Positions 1-6,971 of a DNA stretch of 7,744 nt are shown piece after piece; the stretch's first letter is position 1, and the number at the start of each line of letters is the position of its first letter. A program made the position numbers and the translations under genes. The notes under the pieces are model-generated. The model saw nothing but the letters and a program-made list of their open reading frames with translations. It did not search any database and had not been told where the DNA came from. Origin of the DNA: Kangiella sp. (GTDB taxonomy: Bacteria > Pseudomonadota > Gammaproteobacteria > Enterobacterales > Kangiellaceae); the NCBI GenBank assembly GCA_026195755.1, contig JAPHRL010000045.1, forward strand, positions 1 to 7,744. The letters run 5' to 3'.

Positions 1-2231
1 AACTCGGGCCAATAAATGTCGCAGGGTTGTCTTACACCGAAATGAAAGACTCACTAACACAGCAAGTAAGTGAGCAGTTTATCGGTGTTAAATCTAACAT
101 AAGCTTGGGTGAGCTACGTTCAATTCAGGTATTTATTTTAGGAGAGTCATATAAACCTGGTGCATATACAGTGTCTTCATTGTCCACCGTGATGAATGCC
201 CTTTATGTGAGCGGCGGTATTAAGGACGTCGGTTCACTGCGAAATATTCAATTGAAAAGAAATGGTCAGTTGATAAGTACTATTGATTTATATGATTTCT
301 TACTGAAGGGCGACACACGAACCGACCGTCGATTACAGTCTGGTGATGTTATATTTATTCCTTCCGTAAAGAAAACTGCTGCTGTTGCAGGTGAAGTAGT
401 GCGTCCTGCAGTTTACGAAATAAAAAATGAAGAGACCATAGCAGATTTAGTAGAACTTGCTGGTGGCTTGTTGCCAACCGCCTATGCGCAAGATATTCGT
501 GTTGAGCGGATTGATAATAAAAATCAAAAAACAGGTTTAGACTTAGATTTAACTACTACAGCTGGCCTTTCAACGACTTTGAAGGACGGTGATTACTTAA
601 AAATATATCCAGTTGCGGATAAGAATGAAAATATCGTCGAGCTATTAGGCCATGTACAACGGCCTGGGATGCTGGCATGGGAGAAAGATATTAGGCTCTC
701 TGATGTTATTCCAAGTGCTAAGCAATTAAAGATGAATGCTAATGTTGATGCAGTCATTGTTGCAAGAGAAGTTAACCTTCTAGGACAGCTGGAAGTGCAT
801 CACGTCAGTTTAAGAAACGCATGGAAAGATCCGAAGGGAGCCGACGATATCACTCTAAAGCCAAGAGATAGAATTATTGTCTTGGCAAACGCAATAACAG
901 AGAAAGAAGTAAAGCAATACGAATCGACCTTAAGGAAAGAGAAATATTTTGATGCTGTAGAAATGAAAAAGTTTGATGTGTCGAGCTTGAATAGTTTTAG
1001 TGGCCAAAGTGGTGAATTTCCGAGAGTGGCAGGAGTAAGTGCTGGCTCTCAGGAACAAGCAGAAGCTAAAGATTCATTTCTATCGGGAAACAATAAGCTT
1101 TTAACTGAAGAAGAGCAAATAGAGAAAGATGGAGAAAGACAGCGAGAGTTGATTTTAGAAATACGTAATAAGGAAATAGAAAAGTTAATCAAGGAACTCA
1201 AAGCGCAGTCTAGTTATAGCGAGCCTTCTAAAGTCGTAAGAGTTGATGGTGCAGTAAAGTTTCCTGGGGAGTACCCACTTACAATTGGAATGGCTCCAGC
1301 AGATTTAATAAAGCTGGCTGGCGGTCTATCTGAGTCTGCCTATATAGTAGAAGCTGAAGTTACCCGACAAAATATCATTGATAATGAAGTTTTTAAAATT
1401 AGTCATATGCCAGTTGATCTGCAAGCTGAGTTCTTGGGTGGTGCATCAGTGAGTATGAAGGCAAGAGACCAATTAACAGTTAAGATAACACCTGAATACA
1501 TAAATGAAACTTTTGTAGAAGTGCAAGGGGAGGTTCGATTTCCTGGACGATACAAAGTTTCGCGTGGTGAAACATTATCTCAACTTATTGAGCGCGTAGG
1601 TGGGTTTAGTGATTTCGCACATATAAAAGCTGCAGTGTTTTCTCGCAAAGAGCTTAGAGAGCATGAGCAAAAACAGCTAGATCAATTACAGGACAAGCTT
1701 AGACAAAGCATAGCAACAATAGAATTAGAGCAGTCAAACATTGGTAAAACTGCAGATGTGAGCTCTGCAAAATCACTGATTGACATTTTAGATACCACTG
1801 AAGCAACGGGACGCTTAGTCATAGACCTTAAGAAAATATTAGCCAAGAACGGAACCGATGTCGTACTTAAAGATGGGGATAAGTTAATCATTCCTTCTTA
1901 TCGACAAGAAGTAACGGTTGTTGGGGAAGTACAAGTCGCAACATCACACCTATATAACCCCACTCTTGACTTCGAAGACTATATTGATAGAAGTGGTGGT
2001 GAAAAGGATACTGCTAATTCGGATGCTATATATATAGTTAAGGCTGATGGATCCGTAATTCTACCTAATCGTTCATCTTGGTTGTCACATAATAATGAGA
2101 GGATAGAAGCGGGCGATACTATTGTTGTTCCTCTTGATACTACTCGCGTCGATAGTCTTGAGCTGTGGACAAGAGTAAGTCAAATTGTTTACCAGTTGGC
2201 ATTGGGTGCAGCAGCGGTTAACAGCTTCTAG
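1..2231 (+). CDS. SLBB-repeat polysaccharide export protein (Wza-like, large), 5' partial
   Basis: Probable outer-membrane/periplasmic export channel for a surface polysaccharide. The reading frame is open to the left edge (first full codon at base 3), and the nine codons before the TTG at base 27 read LGPINVAGL, which suits the end of a polysaccharide-export (Poly_export/PES) domain. The true start, signal peptide and most of that domain therefore lie outside, and TTG 27 is not a start. Numbering from codon 27, about six SLBB-like units are visible, each opening with a V-x-G-x-V-x-x-P-G-x-Y-like strand and often carrying an (A/G)GG turn: about 32-113, 116-197, 202-288, 401-490, 494-625 and 627-705. 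A charged, probably helical insert (about 355-393) separates units 3 and 4. A second Glu/Gln/Lys-rich helix (about 540-570) lies inside unit 5. The last 25 or so residues (WTRVSQIVYQLALGAAAV) look like an amphipathic helix, comparable in position to the helix with which Wza crosses the outer membrane. Wza of E. coli is about half this size. The SLBB family assignment is firm; the exact polymer is unknown. Confidence 0.9.
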   Translation, partial: LGPINVAGLSYTEMKDSLTQQVSEQFIGVKSNISLGELRSIQVFILGESYKPGAYTVSSLSTVMNALYVSGGIKDVGSLRNIQLKRNGQLISTIDLYDFLLKGDTRTDRRLQSGDVIFIPSVKKTAAVAGEVVRPAVYEIKNEETIADLVELAGGLLPTAYAQDIRVERIDNKNQKTGLDLDLTTTAGLSTTLKDGDYLKIYPVADKNENIVELLGHVQRPGMLAWEKDIRLSDVIPSAKQLKMNANVDAVIVAREVNLLGQLEVHHVSLRNAWKDPKGADDITLKPRDRIIVLANAITEKEVKQYESTLRKEKYFDAVEMKKFDVSSLNSFSGQSGEFPRVAGVSAGSQEQAEAKDSFLSGNNKLLTEEEQIEKDGERQRELILEIRNKEIEKLIKELKAQSSYSEPSKVVRVDGAVKFPGEYPLTIGMAPADLIKLAGGLSESAYIVEAEVTRQNIIDNEVFKISHMPVDLQAEFLGGASVSMKARDQLTVKITPEYINETFVEVQGEVRFPGRYKVSRGETLSQLIERVGGFSDFAHIKAAVFSRKELREHEQKQLDQLQDKLRQSIATIELEQSNIGKTADVSSAKSLIDILDTTEATGRLVIDLKKILAKNGTDVVLKDGDKLIIPSYRQEVTVVGEVQVATSHLYNPTLDFEDYIDRSGGEKDTANSDAIYIVKADGSVILPNRSSWLSHNNERIEAGDTIVVPLDTTRVDSLELWTRVSQIVYQLALGAAAVNSF

Positions 2232-2238
2232 ACTATAA

Positions 2239-2259
2239 GGCAGGTCATATGTGCCTGCC
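2239..2259 (+). other. Small inverted repeat (possible mRNA hairpin) between the export gene and wzi
   Basis: A perfect 6-base arm pair (GGCAGG at 2239-2244 and CCTGCC at 2254-2259) encloses a 9-base loop, starting 8 bases after the stop codon of the export gene. No T-tract follows (the next bases are GAGAACTAAG), so it is not a canonical intrinsic terminator. It could be a weak attenuator or a 3'-end stabilising stem in a polycistronic message. A stem this short can also arise by chance. The rest of the 93-base gap holds no clear promoter. Confidence 0.3.
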
Positions 2260-2324
2260 GAGAACTAAGAGTATGAATTTGAAGTAGCAGTAGCAGCGCA
2301 CATCAATGAAGTACTGAGAAATTA

Positions 2325-3779
2325 ATGAAAAAAACTTTAATAATATTACTTATACTTAGCGCATCAACTGGTCAAGCCGAACCATGGATTGATACGCGTG
2401 ATGCTTGGCTAAGGGCTGATATTGAATTGTTAGCCAGTAAGGGAATTATTACATCTCCGGTTACTACTTGGCCGTTAGCATGGGCTCCTATCGTGAAAGA
2501 TCTCGAGCGCGCCACAGGAAAGGAGATAGATCCTGATACCCTGGCCGTTTTCTTAAGAGTTAAGCGAAAAGCTCGCATAGAAACTGATAATGATAGTCGA
2601 AAGTATTTATCTATAAAGGCAGGGAATCAATCCAATATTTTACGTCACTTTGGTGATGACAAACGAGAAAAAGGAGAAATCAGCAGTAAGCTCACTGGAA
2701 TGAGTAAAAACTATGCCTGGAATATAGAAGCGACCAGAGCTTTTGATCCACTTGATGGAGAAGACATTCGATTTGATCACTCCTATGTAGCAACCATATG
2801 GGGAAATTGGATCGTTTCTATTGGGGCACAAGAGCGTTGGTATGGCCCCGGTTGGGATAGCTCATTAATACTCAGTAATAATGCTCGTCCGGTTCCAGCA
2901 GTTTCGCTTCAAAGAAATTATAGCGACCCGTTTGAAACGCCATGGCTGTCATGGCTTGGGCCATGGAGCTTAAATGCATTTGCTGGACAACTTGAAAGTG
3001 ACCGTTTTGTCCCACATGCAAAACTATTAGGCATGAGTGTCACCTTCAAACCTTTTGATTCGCTCGAAATTGGATTACGAAGAACTGCGCAATGGGGCGG
3101 TCAAGGCAGGCCAGAATCACTATCTAGTCTTCTCGATCTGGCCATCGGTCGAACCAATTGCGATGAAGCCGGGAGTGGATGTGGTGATCGGTTGAACTCA
3201 AATGAAGCCGGAAATCAGTTAGCGGGTTTAGACTTTAATTGGCATATACCTACTGAAAGCTATATGGGTAGTATCTACGGACAGATAATCGGTGAAGATG
3301 AAGCTGGTTATGCACCCTCAAGAAAGTTTTATCAATTGGGCTATAAAACAAATTTTTATATAGGTAACCTTGCGGTCACATCATTTCTGGAGTATAGCGA
3401 CACAGAAAATGAGTTTAGGTCTAATCTAACTTATGAACATGGGGTCTACCAAACCGGCTATCGCACAGAAGGGCGTAGCATAGGGTCTACTTACGATAAC
3501 GACACACAAAGTATTTCGCTTGGGTTTTTAGCAAGCCATAAAAATGGTGACCGGTATGAAATCCGCTTTGCTAAAATAGATTTGAATAGTGATGGAGCCG
3601 GTACTCATACCATTAATGAGACAGCGGTAAGCTTTAATCAGCTGGAGCTAAAATACCAACACCCAACTCAGTTTGGTTTGCTAGGGGTTGAGTTAGATGT
3701 TAAAGACAAGCTAATAGATTCATTTGGTTATCAAAAAGATAAATTTAACATTGGTATCTCCTGGACTATGATGCTTTGA
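2325..3779 (+). CDS. wzi: Wzi-family capsule assembly outer-membrane protein
   Basis: Likely outer-membrane beta-barrel that binds or organises exported capsular polysaccharide at the cell surface, as E. coli Wzi does for K30 capsule. At 484 residues it is close to E. coli Wzi (about 480). Residues 1-18 form a signal peptide: KK, a leucine/isoleucine core, then a TGQA cleavage site before EPW. Residues 19-85 resemble the N-terminal helical region of the family (EPWIDTRDAWLRADIELLASKGII). The core block at about 164-260 carries the family's recognisable aromatic and glycine-rich segments, including GAQERWYGPGWDSSLILSNN, LQRNYSDPFETPWLSWLGPW and RRTAQWGGQGRP. Alternating-pattern strands run to the C-terminus (FNIGISWTMML), which ends in Leu rather than the usual Phe. 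Two cysteines (279 and 286) could close a small disulfide loop. The ATG at 2325 is fixed by an in-frame stop (TGA at 2307) and by the signal peptide; the ribosome site is weak (GAGAA at 2316-2320). Its position between the exporter and wzz supports a surface-assembly role. Confidence 0.88.
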   Translation: MKKTLIILLILSASTGQAEPWIDTRDAWLRADIELLASKGIITSPVTTWPLAWAPIVKDLERATGKEIDPDTLAVFLRVKRKARIETDNDSRKYLSIKAGNQSNILRHFGDDKREKGEISSKLTGMSKNYAWNIEATRAFDPLDGEDIRFDHSYVATIWGNWIVSIGAQERWYGPGWDSSLILSNNARPVPAVSLQRNYSDPFETPWLSWLGPWSLNAFAGQLESDRFVPHAKLLGMSVTFKPFDSLEIGLRRTAQWGGQGRPESLSSLLDLAIGRTNCDEAGSGCGDRLNSNEAGNQLAGLDFNWHIPTESYMGSIYGQIIGEDEAGYAPSRKFYQLGYKTNFYIGNLAVTSFLEYSDTENEFRSNLTYEHGVYQTGYRTEGRSIGSTYDNDTQSISLGFLASHKNGDRYEIRFAKIDLNSDGAGTHTINETAVSFNQLELKYQHPTQFGLLGVELDVKDKLIDSFGYQKDKFNIGISWTMML

Positions 3780-3833
3780 AATATTTAACAGGCAAGGTCA
3801 ATTCACACGCTGCCATAATCAAGAAAATAAACT

Positions 3834-4787
3834 ATGAATACACAAGATAATCATCAAGAAAATCAAAATAAATATCAATACCAGGAAGATGAAATTGATA
3901 TAAGAGAACTTTTTGCGATTTTATGGAAAGGAAAGTGGCTAATATTAAGCATTACGTTTATTTTTGCTATAGCTTCCGTTGGCATTGCTTTATGGCTACC
4001 CAACGAATACAAAGCTACCGTGGTGGTACAAGCTGCAGAAAAAAATGATAGCGGTAAATTAGCATCGTTAGCTGGTAGCTTTGGTGGTTTGGCATCGCTA
4101 GCTGGAATTGATTTGTCATCTAGCAGTGCTACTGAAGAAGTTATTGCGGTTGAAATAATTCAAAGCTGGGGCTTTATTGAAGACTTCATTAAACGACATG
4201 ATATCTCCGTGCCAGTCTTTGCAGCGACAGGCTGGGATGAAAGTAATAATAAACTCATTATAGATGAAGATGTATTTAACACCCAAAAAAATCAATGGGT
4301 AAGAGAACCTCCACCTGGAAAGACTGTTGAGCCAACAAGCTGGGAGTTGTACCAAAAGTTTAAAGAGCGCCTTTTGGTGGTCAAAGATCCAGAAACAGGA
4401 CTGTTAAGTATATCTCTAACATATTACTCACCTGAACTGGCAAAAAAGTGGGTTGATTATTTACTGCAAGATATTAACAAGTATATGAAAGAGAAAGCCC
4501 TGGATGAGGCAAATAAAAGTATACAATATCTTGAAGAGCAAATTAACAAGACGTCGTTAGCTGAGATCCGGACGGTCTTTAGTGAACTCATACAAGAGCA
4601 ACATAAAACTAAAATGCTTGCACAAATATCAGATGAGTATGTTTTTAAAACAGTAAGCCGTGCAAAAGCACCAGAAGAAAGAGATAAACCAAACCGTGCC
4701 CTGATTTGTATTATTGGAACTTTATTGGGTGGTTTTTTGTCAGTTCTGTTAGTGTTAATAAGCGGGCTATTCAGAAAGGGAAAATGA
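3834..4787 (+). CDS. wzz: Wzz-type polysaccharide chain-length determinant
   Basis: Inner-membrane polysaccharide co-polymerase expected to set the length of a Wzy-polymerised glycan. At 317 residues it has the standard layout: a charged, Asn/Gln-rich cytoplasmic N-terminus with the family motif EIDIRELFAILWKGKW (about 20-35), TM1 at about 35-54, a periplasmic domain of about 230 residues, a helical stretch (about 200-275), then a proline motif (KAPEERDKPNR, 278-288) leading into TM2 at about 289-311 and a short basic tail (FRKGK). There is no C-terminal Walker-type tyrosine-kinase domain, so this is a Wzz-type rather than a Wzc-type protein. Just after TM1 a direct repeat encodes LASLAG twice (residues 76-81 and 86-91), in the small-residue loop common in this family. 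An in-frame TAA at 3828 fixes the ATG at 3834, since no earlier in-frame start is possible; the ribosome site is weak (AAGAAA at 3821-3826). Together with wecA, wecB and wecC it resembles the ECA cluster, where the corresponding gene is wzzE. Which polymer it acts on is inferred. Confidence 0.9.
   Translation: MNTQDNHQENQNKYQYQEDEIDIRELFAILWKGKWLILSITFIFAIASVGIALWLPNEYKATVVVQAAEKNDSGKLASLAGSFGGLASLAGIDLSSSSATEEVIAVEIIQSWGFIEDFIKRHDISVPVFAATGWDESNNKLIIDEDVFNTQKNQWVREPPPGKTVEPTSWELYQKFKERLLVVKDPETGLLSISLTYYSPELAKKWVDYLLQDINKYMKEKALDEANKSIQYLEEQINKTSLAEIRTVFSELIQEQHKTKMLAQISDEYVFKTVSRAKAPEERDKPNRALICIIGTLLGGFLSVLLVLISGLFRKGK
4059..4106 (+). repeat. Short direct repeat inside wzz encoding LASLAG twice
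   Basis: Two 18-base units (4059-4076 and 4089-4106) match at 15 of 18 positions and are separated by 12 bases. Both encode LASLAG with glycine next to it. The three differences are all at third codon positions, so the protein repeat is exact. It lies in the first periplasmic segment after TM1. It may be an old in-frame duplication or simply a conserved low-complexity motif of Wzz proteins, which often carry G/L/A/S-rich stretches here. Confidence 0.6.
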
Positions 4788-4792
4788 TAGGT

Positions 4793-4798
4793 TAAGGA
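4793..4798 (+). promoter_or_regulatory. Ribosome binding site of wecA
   Basis: TAAGGA lies 7 bases before the ATG at 4806, in the 18-base gap after wzz. It is the clearest Shine-Dalgarno sequence in the window. It supports this ATG as the wecA start and suggests that wecA is translated independently of wzz. Confidence 0.75.
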
Positions 4799-4805
4799 AT
4801 CACTT

Positions 4806-5825
4806 ATGCACTTGAGTCTTGTTTTATCAGTTATTACAAGCTTTATAGCAATTCTTCTATTGCGACCAGTTGCTGTCAACTGGGGCTTAGTTGACACGCC
4901 TGATAACAGGAAACAGCATACCGGAAAAATACCGCTGACAGGTGGGTTAGCTATATATTTAGCGACTCTAAGTTCAGTAAGTCTTTATTTAGAAAATAGC
5001 CAGCATATTAATCTGATTCTAGTGTCTGTTTCTCTAATGGTCTTTATTGGAGCATTAGATGATCGCTACGATCTAAATGCTAAGCTACGATTAATCGCTC
5101 AAATACTTATAGCATCAATATTAACCTTTGGTACTGATATTCAGATCACGAGCTTCGGTAACCTTTTGGGGTTGGGCGAGATTTATACAGGTCCACTATC
5201 AGGCTTAGTAACTCTCTTAGCGATCGTTGCTGGAATTAATGCTTTTAATATGGTTGACGGGATTGACGGTCTTGCTGGTACATTAGCCCTAATCAGCCTG
5301 GTCGCAATAGGCTTTGTTATGAGCGATACCAATATCAAACTTTTGATTGGAGTATTGACTGCGTCACTTATAGTATTTTTATTATTCAACTTAGGCCTCT
5401 TCTCCAAGAAAAATAAAATATTTATGGGTGATGCAGGAAGCATGATGCTGGGTTTAGTTGTAGCATGGTTACTAATTGTAGCTAGTCAGTCTGACCGGGC
5501 ATCAGTACCACCAGCTCACGTATTATGGTTTATTGCAGTTCCATTGATAGACATGATAGCAGTGATGTTCAGAAGGTTGCGAAAAGGTCGCTCTCCTTTA
5601 GTTGCTGACAGAGAGCATCTACATCATGTTTTTATGGATATAGGAATGAATTCGCGACAAGCATTATTGTTTATTTCCAGCATAAGTCTTATTTTAAGCT
5701 TCGTAGGCTTTCTATTTGTTTCTTATCAGTTGCCTGAAAATATAACAATACTATCATTTTTCGTGATTTTTATTATTTATAATAAATTATTGTCTCTGCG
5801 CCACAAATACAAACAACAAAAATAA
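4806..5825 (+). CDS. wecA: WecA, UDP-GlcNAc:undecaprenyl-phosphate GlcNAc-1-phosphate transferase
   Basis: Polytopic inner-membrane enzyme that moves GlcNAc-1-phosphate from UDP-GlcNAc to undecaprenyl phosphate, giving the first lipid-linked sugar of ECA, many O-antigens and some capsules. At 339 residues it is slightly shorter than E. coli WecA (367). Family landmarks are clear: GLVDTPDNRKQHTGKIPLTGG (27-47, early cytoplasmic loop), GALDDRYDL (82-90; D85, D86 and D89 match the Mg-binding Asp region of WecA), NAFNMVDGIDGLAG (145-158; D151 and D154), FMGDAGS (206-212), and the last loop with RRLRKGRSPLVADREHLHH (256-274), whose HLHH corresponds to the HIHH motif typical of WecA. About ten hydrophobic segments alternate with these loops. 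The loop identities favour WecA over MraY or WbpL-type relatives. A good ribosome site supports the start. It is followed after only 7 bases by wecB. The first sugar could differ from GlcNAc, since substrate choice cannot be proven from motifs alone. Confidence 0.93.
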   Translation: MHLSLVLSVITSFIAILLLRPVAVNWGLVDTPDNRKQHTGKIPLTGGLAIYLATLSSVSLYLENSQHINLILVSVSLMVFIGALDDRYDLNAKLRLIAQILIASILTFGTDIQITSFGNLLGLGEIYTGPLSGLVTLLAIVAGINAFNMVDGIDGLAGTLALISLVAIGFVMSDTNIKLLIGVLTASLIVFLLFNLGLFSKKNKIFMGDAGSMMLGLVVAWLLIVASQSDRASVPPAHVLWFIAVPLIDMIAVMFRRLRKGRSPLVADREHLHHVFMDIGMNSRQALLFISSISLILSFVGFLFVSYQLPENITILSFFVIFIIYNKLLSLRHKYKQQK

Positions 5826-5832
5826 CCTTACT

Positions 5833-6948
5833 ATGAAAGTACTGACAGTTTTCGGAACGCGCCCTGAAGCAATAAAAATGGCGCCTCTTGTTCATGCCTT
5901 GTCTAATGATCCACGTTTCGAAGCTCGAGTGTGCGTGACAGCCCAGCATCGGGAGATGCTGGATCAAGTATTAGAGCTCTTTGAGATAAAGCCAGACTAC
6001 GATCTGGATCTGATGAAAGCTGGACAAACTCTACCTGATGTTACTGGACGAATTTTATCTGAATTTACTCCCGTATTGAAAGATTTTAACCCCGATATTG
6101 TACTGGTGCATGGTGATACAGCGACGACTTTTGCTGCGAGCCTGGCAGCCTATTATGAACAAATTCCAGTAGGACACGTTGAGGCTGGACTGCGCACTGG
6201 TAACATCTACTCTCCTTGGCCTGAAGAAGCTAATAGAAAACTTACGGGAGCTCTCGCCAAGCTTCATTTTGCTCCAACTGAAACCAGTAAGCAGAATCTG
6301 ATCAATGAAAACTGCCCTGAAGAAAGTGTGTTTGTGACAGGAAATACTGTGATTGATGCATTGCTCATGATTAGTAGCAAGTTAGAAAATGATTCGAAAT
6401 TAATGGCCTCACTAGCTTCAGAATTTCCTTTTATAGACGAACACAAGAAACTTATTTTAGTTACAGGTCATCGTCGCGAGAGCTTTGGTGGTGGATTTGA
6501 GAGAATCTGCGAAGCCTTGGTCGAAATAGCTAAATCAAATAAACAGGCTCAAATTGTTTATCCTGTCCATTTAAACCCAAATGTTCAGGAGCCGGTTAAT
6601 CGTATTTTAGCGGAAGTGGATAACATTAAGTTAATACCTCCACAACAATACCTTTCCTTTGTTTATCTGATGAATCGAGCCCACATTATTTTGACGGACT
6701 CTGGAGGGATACAGGAAGAAGCCCCAAGCTTAGGCAAGCCAGTCCTAGTGATGCGTGAAACAACTGAAAGGCCTGAGGCTGTGAGTGCTGGTACAGTAAA
6801 GTTGGTAGGTACTAATCGGCAGTTGATCGTTGATTCGGTCAACCAATTGCTAAACTCAAAAGATGAATATAACAAAATGAGCTTTGCCCACAATCCCTAT
6901 GGCGATGGGAAAGCTTGTCAGCGGATTCTAGATGCGCTTGTCGTATAA
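5833..6948 (+). CDS. wecB: WecB, UDP-N-acetylglucosamine 2-epimerase (non-hydrolysing)
   Basis: Cytosolic enzyme that interconverts UDP-GlcNAc and UDP-ManNAc, supplying the substrate of the next gene product. At 371 residues it is full length (E. coli WecB is 376) and has the GT-B-like two-domain fold pattern. Visible motifs are VFGTRPEAIKMAPL (6-19), the AQHREMLDQVL segment (37-47), VHGDTATTFA (92-101), GHVEAGLRTG (114-123), PWPEEANRKLTG (128-139), VTGNTVID (168-175), TGHRRESFG (211-219) and LTDSGGIQEEAPSLGKPVLVMRETTERPEA (287-316). The catalytic residues known for E. coli WecB (Asp95, Glu117, Glu131, His213) are present at the same numbers here. The motif HRRESFG and the E-E-A segment also mark the bacterial non-hydrolysing class. 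It begins 7 bases after the wecA stop with no strong Shine-Dalgarno sequence, which suggests translational coupling to wecA. The start is supported by the family N-terminus MKVLTVFGTRPE. Confidence 0.96.
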   Translation: MKVLTVFGTRPEAIKMAPLVHALSNDPRFEARVCVTAQHREMLDQVLELFEIKPDYDLDLMKAGQTLPDVTGRILSEFTPVLKDFNPDIVLVHGDTATTFAASLAAYYEQIPVGHVEAGLRTGNIYSPWPEEANRKLTGALAKLHFAPTETSKQNLINENCPEESVFVTGNTVIDALLMISSKLENDSKLMASLASEFPFIDEHKKLILVTGHRRESFGGGFERICEALVEIAKSNKQAQIVYPVHLNPNVQEPVNRILAEVDNIKLIPPQQYLSFVYLMNRAHIILTDSGGIQEEAPSLGKPVLVMRETTERPEAVSAGTVKLVGTNRQLIVDSVNQLLNSKDEYNKMSFAHNPYGDGKACQRILDALVV

Positions 6949-6960
6949 AATTATAATAAA

Positions 6961-6966
6961 AGAGAA
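6961..6966 (+). promoter_or_regulatory. Likely ribosome binding site of wecC
   Basis: A purine-rich AGAGAA lies 5 bases before the ATG at 6972, in the 23-base gap after wecB. It is a moderate match to the Shine-Dalgarno consensus. It supports that ATG, which also gives the family N-terminus. Confidence 0.5.
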
Positions 6967-6971
6967 CGGTT

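Noticed and set aside
27..29. TTG as start codon of the SLBB export protein
   Set aside because: The same frame stays open to the window edge and the nine upstream codons read as export-domain sequence. There is no signal peptide after the TTG, so the gene begins outside the window.
1682..1891. Other minus-strand ORFs of 60-86 codons across the window
   Set aside because: All are antisense shadows of clear genes with no recognisable domains, and none falls in a gap.
2249..2287. Twelve-codon ORF (MCLPRTKSMNLK) in the gap before wzi, with AAGGCAGG just upstream
   Set aside because: It is too short to support without conservation, the start overlaps the hairpin, and such ORFs are expected by chance. 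It would be worth reconsidering only if conserved in relatives.
2279..2307. Possible sigma-70 promoter before wzi (TTGAAG and ATCAAT about 17 bases apart)
   Set aside because: The -10 element matches the consensus poorly and there is no supporting element. Similar pairs occur by chance in AT-rich DNA.
3780..3833. Short GGCA/TGCC pairing in the gap before wzz as a terminator
   Set aside because: A 4-base stem with a loop of 16 bases and no T-tract is not credible. The gap appears to be plain operon spacing.
4457..4897. 146-codon minus-strand ORF opposite the end of wzz and the start of wecA
   Set aside because: It lies antisense across two well-recognised genes. Its product is cysteine- and serine-rich with no family resemblance, and no ribosome site or promoter marks it.
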